DNA of 64,000 nt from Channallabes apus (Eukaryota > Chordata > Actinopteri > Siluriformes > Clariidae), in the NCBI GenBank assembly GCA_030522415.1, contig CM060113.1:6055967-6119966 (forward strand), read 5' to 3'. This document shows positions 47,701 to 56,175 of the stretch, piece by piece. The position numbers were made by a program, and so were the translations under genes. How positions within the stretch are numbered: position 1 is the first letter of the stretch; each line of letters begins with the position of its first letter. Below the pieces are notes generated by a model. It did no database searches. It saw only the letters and a program-made list of their open reading frames with translations, and had not been told where the DNA came from.

Positions 47701-50700
47701 TATGGTATCTTTTGGTATACCCAAAGGTGACTGAGGATTGTATAGGCATACTTCCGTTGGTGAGATATTTGGTGAGATATTAAAAACAGGTGAGATGTTT
47801 GGAGCCTCATTTGGTGGAAGTATGGATGATGTTGGACATTCTACACATCTTAATAGATCTACATCAATTGAAGTAGATGCTGGTCTAGATGTTTCTCCAT
47901 CTGTTGAATGGTCAAAGATGGGCGAGATGGCCATATTTGTCATCTTGTTCATGGAAATCTCATTTGATCTTTCTGGGTATTTTGTCACCTCTGCATCAAG
48001 GCACATGGTATCTCTTGGCATAATTAAATTTGATGGTGGTCTAGATATGCCTTCAGTTAATGAAGGGTCGATAGGTGAGTTGGCCGTATTTGTTATCTCA
48101 TCTGTGAGAACTGTAGCTGATGTTGGAATTTCCAAACATCCTAATCCATCTATGACATCAGATGCTGTATTGCATTGTATTGGTATATTTAAACCTGATG
48201 ACGGTCTAGATATGCCGGTGACTGTCGATGAACTGTTGGAGATAAGTGAATTGGACATATTTGTAGTCTCATTTGTAGGCATTATGGTTGCCATAAAACT
48301 TTCCACACCTTTTCCTGCTACATCTGGTGACACTGTATCTTCTGGAATACTTAAAGTGGATACTGATCTAGAAGTACCTCCTTCTTTTGATGAAATATGT
48401 GGAATTGGTGTGATCTCCTTGATGGGAAGCATTGTTGCCACTGGGATTTGAGGATATCTCATTTCCTCTACATCAGGATGCATTGTATCTTTTATTATAC
48501 TTACATTTGATTCTGTTGGGGAATGGGGTAAGATAGCCATAACTGTAGTCTCATTTGTAAGAAGTGTAGTTGATGCAGCACTTTTTACACATATTAGTCC
48601 ATCTACATCAGGACATGCTGTGTCTATAGGTGTATGTAAATTTAATGGTGATCTAGATATGCCTCCTTCTGTTAAAAAAGTGGGTGAGCTGAACTCGCTC
48701 TTTTCAATATCCTTGGTGGGACTTGTAGTTGATACAGAGCTTTCAAGAAATCCTGTTCCCAATATATCAGAAGATAGTGTGTCTCTTGGTATACTCATCA
48801 TTGATGGTGATCTACAGATGTTTCCGTCTGTGCTTGGTGAAAGGTCGGAGTCAGGTGAGATGGTCTCATTTGCAGAAGATATGGGTGATATATAACGTTC
48901 CACAGAAGATATTTTGTGTACATCAGGAGACTCTGTAGTTAGGGTTGAATGTTGACCAATTGATAAGTTCGATGAGATATTTGTAATCTCATTCGTAGGA
49001 AGTATATTTAATGTAGGGCTTTCAATACATCTTTCCTTTACACCTGGGCAAACAGTATCTCTTGGCAAAATCGTTGGTGGGCTAGATGTGGCTTCCTGTG
49101 CTGATGAAAGGTTGTAGATAAGTGGAATAGAAAAATCTGCAGCTTCCTTTGTAGGAAGTGTAGTTGACATTTCTGCATGTATTATTCCGTCTAAATCATG
49201 GGGTTGTTCTAAGACCTCATCTTGGGATGAAAAGTCATTTTGAGAGGGCAGGAAGCTGCATGGCGTTATTTGAATTTCAGGAGAACAGCTTGCAGATCTC
49301 AGTTCAAGTGACGAAGCTGCAGGGCTCGGGTAACATATAATAACATTTTGTCTGTTGTCTGATGTAGAACTAATGCTTCTTGGCTCAGGTGTAGGGCATA
49401 GATTGGAATCAAATGAGGAAACAGAACCTTTGTCTGTAGGTGTAAGTCTGTAATCGCTTTCTGGGGTTCTGGGACTGAATGCTAACTCTTCTGACCAACC
49501 CTTGCTCTCCGGTTCTGGTGATGGGCAGATAGTAAAACCAACTGGTGAGTGTATTATTACTGGTAGCTCTGGGAAATGTACATCCACACTTGATACCAGT
49601 TCTTCTCTTGGATCTGAAAAGGATGGCAAAGTTCTGGTTGTGTCATAAGAAATATTGAAGTCTTGAGGCATATATCCTACATCTACTTCTGTGTTATCCT
49701 CAGTATAATCAGATAGAGTTTCACCGTTAGGGTCAGGTAAATCTGACATGCCTACTTCATCGTCACATAGAAATGCACCTGCATATGCCAATTCATTATC
49801 CTCATGTTCCAGTGGAGTTGACATCTCTGTCAAATCATGCATGTCATCTTGGGCAGAAGGATCAGAAACTCCAGCCTTCTGAACAGAGGTAAAGACACTG
49901 CCATCATTTGAAAAGTTAGTCAGAGCAACAGAAGAGTCACTTTGTACAGTTCCACAAACAAGCAAGCTGTTTTCAATAGATAAAATATCAGGCAAGGAGA
50001 TTTTTTCCCCTTCCTCACTCAAGCAGCCTTGATCATTATTCCCCTTAGTAGAATCCTCTGAAGTCAAGTTACTAGGATAAGACTCAGATGAAGTTTGGTT
50101 TTCTGAAAATATGCTTTGTTTATAATGTTTATTCTCCTGTGCTGTATCAGGTTCCCTTACCTCGGATGTCGCAGTGCCCCTCTGCTCTATTATACTCCCA
50201 TTTCCAAGTGAGGAGTCAGGTGTGATTATGTTCTGTGCTGAATCCTTTTTCTTTTGCTCAGATGAAAAAGCATCTCTTTGCCTTAGGTTATGAGTAATTA
50301 TCTCCTCTGATTGATTCTTTTTCCTAAGCTCAAACGACGAAGCATGACTCTGGTCTGTAATAGTCTTGTTTTCAGATAAGAGCTCAGGACAGAATATCTC
50401 CTGTGGGGAACCAGTTACTCTAATATTAGTGTCTCTAAATTCAGACGTCGACGTTGCTAGCTGGTGGTCAGATGAATTTTCAACTTGGGCTAAGTTGGTG
50501 TCCTGAGACAAATCAGATTCCTGCCAGTTTCTTATTGGTGCGGGTGCATCACATTCATCAGCTGCTTCAGGCAAATCACTTGCTTGCACATTTGATTCCA
50601 GAGTCTCAGATAAAACTAAATCTTTTGTGTCTTTCGAGTCCTCATATATCTCACTCCCGTCACTCAGGTGCTCCGAACCATTCGCTGTATGGTAAGAACC

Positions 50701-50979
50701 TGATGATTCGTTCACATCCTCTACTGGTAACTGTTCGTCTGTATCTTTTTTCAGGAAAGAGGCAGAGGCCGGGCTGCTTGAGAGGGATGGAGACTCAGAG
50801 TCATCCCCAAAAATGTCACAAAGGCAAGTCGTTTCAGATATGGCGCTACGATGACTTTGTATATTCGTGATGTCGAAGATCTCCACACGGTTGGGCCCAT
50901 CCTGGTGCTGCAGGTTGAAGTTACGTGGAGCACTGCGCAGGAACGAGTAGCTGTCTCCTTCTAGAACCCAGCTGTCCAT
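41788..50979 (-). CDS. Giant DUF4585-family protein (PROB1/C4orf54/CEFIP-like), 3,063 aa, single coding exon
   Basis: One open frame of 3,064 codons including stop. The start ATG has A at -3 and G at +4, a good vertebrate context. Residues ~2893-2940 hold the family signature: LLDPETGKYFYIEVP, a short linker, then LFDPEIGQYVEVLIP, as in DUF4585 proteins. Other family-like blocks are SGSYHTANGSE near residue 95, EVKWLTDQAFRSL (~1720-1735), SFECVDVALE followed by VPKRQIQFKK (~1805-1840), a SASLDE...SVIKSVLSKKM block (~1900-1927), VRDVRKLVKNTYN (~2185-2200) and PPSYDERESFSPL (~2690). Residues ~600-1410 are a degenerate tandem array of ~54-residue units. The protein is Ser/Thr/Pro-rich, apparently largely disordered, with no signal peptide or membrane segment. 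Human relatives, from memory ~1,000 aa (PROB1) to ~1,800 aa (C4orf54), are much shorter. Vertebrate relatives are mostly single coding-exon genes; CEFIP is a cardiac FHL2/Z-disc partner, so a striated-muscle role is only inference. PROB1 or C4orf54 orthology cannot be settled here. Confidence 0.9.
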   Translation of the reverse strand: MDSWVLEGDSYSFLRSAPRNFNLQHQDGPNRVEIFDITNIQSHRSAISETTCLCDIFGDDSESPSLSSSPASASFLKKDTDEQLPVEDVNESSGSYHTANGSEHLSDGSEIYEDSKDTKDLVLSETLESNVQASDLPEAADECDAPAPIRNWQESDLSQDTNLAQVENSSDHQLATSTSEFRDTNIRVTGSPQEIFCPELLSENKTITDQSHASSFELRKKNQSEEIITHNLRQRDAFSSEQKKKDSAQNIITPDSSLGNGSIIEQRGTATSEVREPDTAQENKHYKQSIFSENQTSSESYPSNLTSEDSTKGNNDQGCLSEEGEKISLPDILSIENSLLVCGTVQSDSSVALTNFSNDGSVFTSVQKAGVSDPSAQDDMHDLTEMSTPLEHEDNELAYAGAFLCDDEVGMSDLPDPNGETLSDYTEDNTEVDVGYMPQDFNISYDTTRTLPSFSDPREELVSSVDVHFPELPVIIHSPVGFTICPSPEPESKGWSEELAFSPRTPESDYRLTPTDKGSVSSFDSNLCPTPEPRSISSTSDNRQNVIICYPSPAASSLELRSASCSPEIQITPCSFLPSQNDFSSQDEVLEQPHDLDGIIHAEMSTTLPTKEAADFSIPLIYNLSSAQEATSSPPTILPRDTVCPGVKERCIESPTLNILPTNEITNISSNLSIGQHSTLTTESPDVHKISSVERYISPISSANETISPDSDLSPSTDGNICRSPSMMSIPRDTLSSDILGTGFLESSVSTTSPTKDIEKSEFSSPTFLTEGGISRSPLNLHTPIDTACPDVDGLICVKSAASTTLLTNETTVMAILPHSPTESNVSIIKDTMHPDVEEMRYPQIPVATMLPIKEITPIPHISSKEGGTSRSVSTLSIPEDTVSPDVAGKGVESFMATIMPTNETTNMSNSLISNSSSTVTGISRPSSGLNIPIQCNTASDVIDGLGCLEIPTSATVLTDEITNTANSPIDPSLTEGISRPPSNLIMPRDTMCLDAEVTKYPERSNEISMNKMTNMAISPIFDHSTDGETSRPASTSIDVDLLRCVECPTSSILPPNEAPNISPVFNISPNISPTEVCLYNPQSPLGIPKDTIFPEVEGRRNPEKLNEIPINEITNVNISPLTSNLSSTERELSRPPSTSSISRNTSSTDVEALRYIESPTSTILPTNEAPNMGISPVFNISSTVGGSSTSPSSLSLPRDTMFCNIKERRHTETLIEMPTNETTNSPNSPIISNPSSTEKEICRSQSISNISRNTSTDVDVLRPTFTSIDVDILKCVGSATSTILPTNQAPNMGISSFFNIPSVGGSSTPPLALCLARDAMSFDVDGRRTSNGIITLASSTMLPTNISSIDNFSSTAGGTVPRQSSNLGLPSDSTSPGVQGTRYVERSNEVQTNDNKSMASNISSFTTPSITLIDRVSCPKISYQRTPDRLSDHIPTPEYTHNHLSTTVNEKVDLRSMVPVDRGQTDDIGSKMSLKYPCSLPQDDCMDNTLVHCSQTEKISEMSPEPPAPKLSVKQIKESWERMNESILNSLKPWQTSKKKAKEAKECNDIGREMLQRESAGSENTFRQMAVRPGESPSVLHSNDHTMYEGQSCRNKGWSVERVLQEECTLGRGVGNIAEGSHRGEQVELSFSTRNRKGPEHHSPTPSSRDPKSGIPPRYFESPLATRRQQSLLRAQNIQKENKTGARRVRSTSQSNPSAAGRLFSECTSETSSMGSEFDDSDCEVKWLTDQAFRSLSSPRVDYLDVYNSSRGSSTNVSQPSTTMDSPGSATWITYADLHDSLHENDEVLCHPSPFLPHGTPDPAKRFETSSFECVDVALESKEETRRGKRMVPKRQIQFKKCNDDEPKSAENEGSAMDLLSTETCSMNTFVRQHSTPASMPEDLLPGENEIETGKKVLQKSASLDESPPKSKMASSVIKSVLSKKMDAAPKEPPRTEPCENKNEDVKSFTSGDSCNLETQRSSLPSVCSLPSEEFAGKGERSPYTQKRIRGPKVPPKPAFKPTFLPPYNIPVDAAFQDKDLMKDQITPIKVDALESKLSKKQSFGSSEKEASKVINKYNSDSGSAVNQTTNCTAICVASTQRRKTTSDNKHPMTPETCKQLEGSSSMFLSKTPEITLKPCTIKDKNKSSLKASVCPDSEISKDSICEPVLELKETAEEQKRFKTGGDTDTEEDNENNMAKSVIHKVRDVRKLVKNTYNLSFKASDNTNLEEDVVSEKKKEMQPEHPHSLQIECKAISLKGKSSSSNKSTMQQDAGPFADIAKIPQTDSLIRKGVGITKAFVPNIQHSDMDFFVGLDKRNNIPTPGDCGQDTNLEMPSRPSSKEVSTLVFLQDGGPKPVQKPPSPASTDVKTANSSHSVSMLRKEKGMQADIGVCDVLSEGTGSKLKHINRLEVPLQTYASEGNSGESRKVKNGDADSPPEQKTFLNSGLQSSGVTSQVRSSSKPKEVRALPSGKARDNQSQQALKEDISVVSSSKAEVRAFSSSTKIHAMPVTTSKEIELPIQVRSISSDRAKPSVLPKPSYKQPFAEIRSTSTDLPKSDNTQTTSILKEQTHLKSDVEIKDVKTSTAVKHNEQATNPASSNIKTLAVSAVSSHKPQTIPDTISSAQKSTATSSKQEVSITSVQNSSKKQQQNIQEQVMVATSSASNYQTLPAASQANTYIQPQITSSSNKQLHKNNFHFPTSDDPPSYDERESFSPLQLSDLPSRRQNRYHPTTKQSLCSCTACTNPQFGQPYHGLQNQTPPVPRSPSQATSYTGAPPQAQVRPHQCRTDGQPSTYPSLSPKTTVQQTPAMIQPIHHSHTCPAPAIQPFGNEQQQPSTQHMDRRSGNQRSPQAPSGATYREHSRSPNIACLDPRSQFFNPQELPPAFGNEYGSDGSGNGGMLYPENASGLGYGQGPRRVLLDPETGKYFYIEVPMQPLRKMLFDPEIGQYVEVLIPQQALSNSSMYPPTAAPYQGPYNGQGLYTSQYLPYAMPPHTQSAQQPRHPEPSIPTSLHQNTMGYGSSASQAPKSEVKGHPSLDQGYLESMYYIPTGMNASPNSTPSDCYHKPATNMPAATGGRRA
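46725..49210 (-). repeat. Coding tandem array: ~15 degenerate ~54-aa units inside the DUF4585 protein
   Basis: Successive units carry the same ordered words: DTxxPDVxG, then a short acidic or Glu-containing stretch, LPTNExTN, SPxxxxSST, and SRxPSxL leading into the next DT. Units begin near residues 590-640 and the last ends near 1410. In the C-terminal part the units pair into a ~110-120 residue dimer, with words such as NEAPNMGISPVFNIS alternating with NEITNxxxSP. At the DNA level, closely similar stretches start near 47053 and 47410, about 357 bp apart. The frame is kept throughout, so the divergence has been tolerated under coding constraint. Confidence 0.8.
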
Positions 50980-51844
50980 TTTCGTTTTGCTCCAAAGCGC
51001 AGGGTACAGTTTCTTAACTGTTGTTGGTCTGCCTATAGATTTTAGAAACGCAGCATCGCTTCATCTTCGCCATGCGAAAACCATAGGCGGTGAGAGTGCT
51101 GCAAAGATCAAATGCAAATGTACAGAAAAGCATGAAATAAAGAGGTATTGCTAATATCATTTAGCTTAATGTCTATTGTGGGCTTTTTCTGTATGAACAA
51201 CACTACTAATTCCATGCTGCTTCACAGGCATCGTAAGTCTATATTATAAGTAAGAGATCTTATTATACTGTATTTCCAACATTTTTTATACATTTTTATT
51301 AATACACAGAAAATTAGGAGTTCCTTCAAATAACCTGCAGCATGTGTGTCCAAACATTGTCTAATTGATCACGTTAATCATATACCACTTATCATTCTAG
51401 TGCACAAATTAGATTGAGATTTGAATCATTTCCTAAAAAAATACATGAACCTATATGGTATAAGTTCATTCAAAGGTCATCATTCAAATCACATGATTTC
51501 TTTCTCCGATATGTACTTGCCCTTTGGTGCTATACTGTGGTGCTATCGGGCCATTTTTGAATGGAACAGCACACCTCCTGCTCAAAGTAACAGAACAGAC
51601 ACAAGACATGCACTGTACCACAGAGATGAAGATGAGGCTCCAACAGGTCATCTGCGTTTCTGTGTGATACAACGATCCTTCGTCCAGTCAGGTCACTCAG
51701 CACTGTGATAAGTCCAGCCCCCTGAACCAGCACCATAAACCTATAAAAGAATATCCACCTACTGTAAGCTTCAGGCTGCTTCCATGTAGCTCCAACGTGA
51801 CCTGATCCTGCTAAAGTGGTGTTTTTTTGTTAATTATAAAAACA

Positions 51845-51914
<70 letters not shown>

Positions 51915-52260
51915 CCAACTTGATTTTGCTTTTTTGTAAAATACAGTTTAAGCTGTACTGTATCTCTGTATCCTGTGCTAAGCTAAATAGAGCGTTACAA
52001 CTAGCAGCAGGTGCTACACCAGTCCAGATACAGCACGCTGCAATCTGACACGCAGAGCGAACAGTCACAGGGCCTCACTAATTATAGCTCCATCCTTGCA
52101 GGAAACCACCTACTAGAAAGTAACACATTTACATTGTGATCCTTCAATCGGATATCTTGCAACAAACATGATTTCATGTTATTTTTCCTAACCCAACCGT
52201 ATCTGACTGATTCCTGTTTACACTTTTTTTTTTTTTTTTTTACCAGAGAAGACCTTAATA
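50980..52260. other. Upstream region of the DUF4585 gene
   Basis: The first ~150 bp presumably hold the 5' UTR and promoter of the minus-strand gene. No TATA box is obvious. An octamer-like atgcaaat is at about 51111. The remainder is non-coding, with the (CA)n(GA)n run. Confidence 0.4.
51845..51912. repeat. (CA)n(GA)n compound microsatellite
   Basis: About 19 CA units followed by about 14 GA units. Confidence 0.95.
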
Positions 52261-52379
52261 TAGAGTACTAGTCAAAAAGTTTGGACAGACCTTCTAACTC
52301 CATGGTCTTTCCTCATTTTCGTTTTTTGCTACACGATGCTAAACACATCCAAAATATGCAATATTCTTCTTTGAACAGT

Positions 52380-52467
<88 letters not shown>

Positions 52468-52810
52468 GCTACTTCTGCTCTGTAAATCCTTCCTAACGGC
52501 TCTAATCTGAGGTGCTGTTTGATAATTGGTGATTTCTGAAACGGGTAAATCTGCAGCAGAGGTAACGTTTTGGTCTTGCTTTCCTGGGAAGGTCTTCATG
52601 AGAGACAGTTTCATTATTGTGCTTGATGGGTTTTTCAAATGCACTCGACAATACTCTTCTTGTAAGAACTATTCCAGAACAACTGACTTTCATGTCTTAA
52701 AATAACAACTGACTGTTGATGTTGTTGTTCTTACTTAATTCCACATGTTATTTCATAGTTGAATCATACATTGAATTAGAAGGGTGTACAAACTTTTGAC
52801 TGGTACTGTA
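52261..52810. mobile_element. Non-autonomous Tc1-like element carrying a (TA)n microsatellite
   Basis: Ends are tactagtcaaaaagtttggac (left) and, complemented from the right, tacagtaccagtcaaaagtt. The body lacks a transposase frame. A pure (TA)n run of about 84 bp (52382-52465) interrupts it. Confidence 0.75.
52382..52465. repeat. (TA)n microsatellite inside a Tc1-like element
   Basis: About 42 uninterrupted TA units. Confidence 0.95.
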
Positions 52811-53109
52811 ATTGTCAAATAGTTACTCATACACAGCTAGTTAGCCCATGTGAACGTTTGCTAGCTTTACAATAACAATGTCCATGACTGGTTCTCACCC
52901 CTGGTCCTGGAGGCCACACTGCTCTGCTTATTTTGGTATCTGCTCTACCACACACAGGTCAATTTTAGATTTTTTTATTTTTAACCTCATTTGAATGTGA
53001 CCTGTGAGGAAAAATAATTATTCTTGCTTTTCCAATCTGTATCAAAAGTCAGTTAAAAGAAATGTAATTGTTGGAAATATAGATGCAGTTATGTTACTTA
53101 CATTAGGTT

Positions 53110-53168
53110 TAAATACATTTACATTTAGGCATTTGGCAGATGCTCTTAAAGTGCTTTGTAGTTTCTAA
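53110..53168 (-). mobile_element. SINE family B end fragment
   Basis: catttacatttaggcatttg then gcagatgctctta is the family B end only. It is followed by a short tandem repeat of agtgctttgtagtttc. Confidence 0.6.
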
Positions 53169-53408
53169 AAGTGCTTTGTAGTTTCCATCATTAAATAGAT
53201 ACTTACACTGGGTTACTAGGTTACTAACTAAATACTATCGGTCAAACACTGTTGGGAAGTTTTTTTGGCGGGGTATTAATCCAAGTACTGAAGAAACAGA
53301 TACAGTATGTCTTAAGTTGTCGTTTAAATATTTAAAAATATCATCTTAAGCCAGTTATATTTATACAAATTATAATTATAAAAATTCTATGTTATAAATC
53401 ATACTCCT

Positions 53409-53720
53409 GGCGGCACGGTGGCTTAGTGGTTAGCACTGTCGTCTTGCACCTCCAGGCTCCGGGTTTGATTCCAACCTCGTGGTCTGTGTGCATGAAGTTT
53501 GTATGGTCTCCACGTGCTTGGTGGATTTCATCCAGGAACTTCGCTTTCTTCTCACAGTCCAAAGACATGCAAATGAGGCTAACTGGCATTCCCAAATTGC
53601 CCATAGTGTGTGAATGTTGGTCCTACTACAGTCATAAAAATGGGAATAAATACAGTGGTCACCATTGTCCTTCACAGTCCTAAGTTGGACTATAGACGTT
53701 GGATGGATGGATGGAATTAT
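53409..53720 (+). mobile_element. SINE family A variant with (GGAT)n tail
   Basis: The head ggcggcacggtggcttagtg and body down to cccaaattgcccatagtgtg fit family A. After about 53610 the sequence departs from the usual 3' part and ends in a short (GGAT)n at 53699-53715, suggesting a subfamily with a different tail or a recombinant. Confidence 0.75.
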
Positions 53721-55063
53721 ACTTCTGCTTAAATCTTTAAGTTCTAGGCTTTAGAGAGATTATGGTTCTGTGATCTAGACCCATTTTTCCTTTAAGGGAC
53801 ATTTCTTGGGATATAAGACCAAAAAGATGTCACATGGCATTTTCCCTGACAACTTTAAAAGCCCTATGTGACACATGTCACGGCAAACTTTTCTTAAATC
53901 GATTTGGTCAAGAAATGCAGTGCGAACAGGTTAAATATAAAATAAAAGATGTTATTAAATTATTATAATTGTTAAACGGGATGAAACTTACTACTTTGGT
54001 CTGTTACTTTTCAGTAATAAAAACCAAGTTTTTATTTATTTTTTTTTTAAAAATTTTTTTATTTTATGAGCTAATTCTATCACATGTGCTTCCCAGGCAC
54101 CCCACCATTATGGAAATGATGTCATGGGAAGACGTGCTCCCAGGATGTTCATTAGATGTCACTTAGGGACTTCTTGAGTTAATGTCAAGGTTAAAGCTGA
54201 ATAAGGAATTTTCCGGAACGTTTAAAACGTGTCACTGTGGGGTCTTATGAGCTATGATCTATGGATTTCTTGTCATGACAACATTGTAAAGAATGCAATC
54301 ATCTTGTCAGGAAGGAATTCTTAGCATTTCTAAAATTCAGCCCACAGTTATGACTCAAATCCCAAAGCGTAGCTGAACAAGAGTTCTAAAAATAAATCTA
54401 ATGAGCAACAGAACAAACTCTTAGCTTAGTTCAGTGGTTCTCAAAGTGTGGGGCCCCACTAGTGGGGAATACAGACATGACAGGTGGGGCGCAATGAATG
54501 GGAGGAAGTTAGTGGAAAATAACAGGAAAGTACCTATTCTAATTCAAGCTTTTCTTTATTGATAATCAAAACTAAACAATCACACACAAATAAATGGATC
54601 ATTAATACAAGTAAATTTAAAATAACATCAGTTGTGGGCGGGGAGAAAAAGTGGAACCATAGTGGAACAATAACGGATTAACGTCGGACAAACTTGAGCA
54701 GCGCCGCTCGAATCACAAACCTGCGCGACTCTGACAGAAATAAACCGCGCCGACCATCAAAATACATTTTACCCCGCTGGGATGCGCACGTACTGTACAA
54801 ACCAGGCATGGCAAGGCGGAAACAATATTAAACAGTCCTGACAATTTAAATAAAAAACAGTGGGTCGCGCAGGTTTGCGATTCGAGCGGCGCTGCTGAAG
54901 TTAATCCGCGCTGCGCGATCCACCGGGCTGCGCAAATAAACCAGATCATCACTGCGCTATTCAGATTGTCGCGCTGCGCTGTATTTGCGCAGATATTTAG
55001 TTCAATCAGGTGCCGCGGTTTCGTCCCACTTTTGATGTGTTTGGCTTCACATACACTTCGACA

Positions 55064-55351
55064 ATGGAAGAAGACGCTGCAGCAGCAGTGAGTTTACTTA
55101 CATGTGACGAAACCAACAACGAGGAGATTGTAAAGAAAAAAGCTGCATCGTCTGTGTTGTGGAATTGGTTTGGGTATAAGAAAAGTGATACGAATGAGAT
55201 GAACGTGATTTTCAAGGTACGCAAGTGCAATGTTTTAACAAGTGATGGAAACACGTCAAACCTTTTCTATCATCTGAAATCCAAGAATACAAACGAATAT
55301 GGCCAAAGTAAAAAAAATGCAGCAAACCTCAGCAATTCACAGTTTATATAA
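55064..55351 (+). pseudogene. Decayed BED zinc-finger fragment (hAT transposase N terminus)
   Basis: From the ATG at 55064 the frame reads an acidic leader, then SSVLWNWFGYKKSD and SDGNTSNLFYHLKSK, the hallmark layout of a BED finger as in Ac-like hAT transposases and ZBED proteins. The usual CxxC zinc ligands are damaged (VIFKVRKCNV) and the second histidine of the HxxxxH end is replaced by Asn. The frame ends without a catalytic domain. Confidence 0.6.
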
Positions 55352-55486
55352 AATTACATTATGTAAAACAGTTTCTTTGTGTTTGAATTTTTATTTATGC
55401 ATTTTCAGATACATTGTGATTGTGATTGTTATCGAGGTAGAAAATCGCTTTTACCGTGATAGAAGATTTTGGTTATATCGCCCACC

Positions 55487-55801
55487 ACTAATGAAGCCTA
55501 TCTTGAGCTTGGATTCATGGTGAGGATGGTTGCGGCAGAAGAGAGACACGTGTGTGTTTTGTGTCGTAAACCGCTGGCAGCAGACCGCATGAGACCCAAC
55601 AAATTAGGAAGACACTTAGAGACAACACACTCCAGTCACGTTAATAAGTCACTCGACTTCTTTCAAAGAAAGCTTGCAGAATACAGACAGCAGGAGAATC
55701 GCATGGTAACATCTGAATCAGTGGACAGTAAAGCACAAATGGCTTCATTCAAAGTTGCATACAGAATTGGCCAGTGCAAAAAAACTACAAACGATTGTTG
55801 A
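55487..55801 (+). pseudogene. Fragment of a ZBED5/FAM200-type hAT transposase
   Basis: The translation includes a finger-like HVCVLCRKPLAADRMRPNKL segment with GRHLETTH, then KSLDFFQRKLAEYRQQ, then VAYRIGQCKK. These are typical of the Buster/ZBED5-like hAT family and unlike the BED fragment just upstream. The frame stops before the RNase-H-like catalytic core. This fragment probably belongs to the outer element with CAGTGGTTCTCAAA ends. Confidence 0.6.
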
Positions 55802-56141
55802 GCAGCTAATAAACATGGGGTCAATTATGCAAAGATAAGTGACAACCTAAGCCTTTTATAACAATTACACGTGTATTTTATCTGTTTTTAACTTGTTTTA
55901 GAAATTGATATTTCAATAAACAGTAAACTTGGCTGATTTCGTTATTATTTTGTTGACAAGTGGGGCTTGAAAATTCGCTCACCCCCTTAAGTGGGGAATG
56001 ACAGAAAAAGTTTGAGAACCACTGCTTTAGCTCCTGCACTCACATACATCATTTTAAATGCTGAACTCCTTTTGTCTGATTCTGATTATATGTCTTTGAA
56101 CTGAAATTGTTACCATTGCTAAAGTTATATTTTCCTGCAGA

Positions 56142-56142
<1 letters not shown>

Positions 56143-56175
<33 letters not shown>
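56143..56175. repeat. (CT)n microsatellite
   Basis: About 16 CT units. Confidence 0.9.

Larger units (their letters stand above)
54432..56024. mobile_element. Composite hAT transposon relic with two BED-finger fragments
   Basis: Terminal inverted repeats CAGTGGTTCTCAAA (54432) and its complement ending at 56024 bound a 1.6-kb element. The flanking octamers GCTTAGTT and CTTTAGCT are only partly alike, so the target-site duplication has decayed. The interior holds a CpG-rich palindromic block (54674-54915) and two transposase N-terminal fragments of different hAT types, suggesting one element landed inside another. Confidence 0.7.

Noticed and set aside
46901..48451. 277- and 237-codon plus-strand frames
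   Set aside because: They lie opposite the coding repeat array of the DUF4585 gene and their repetition mirrors it. Treated as antisense shadows.
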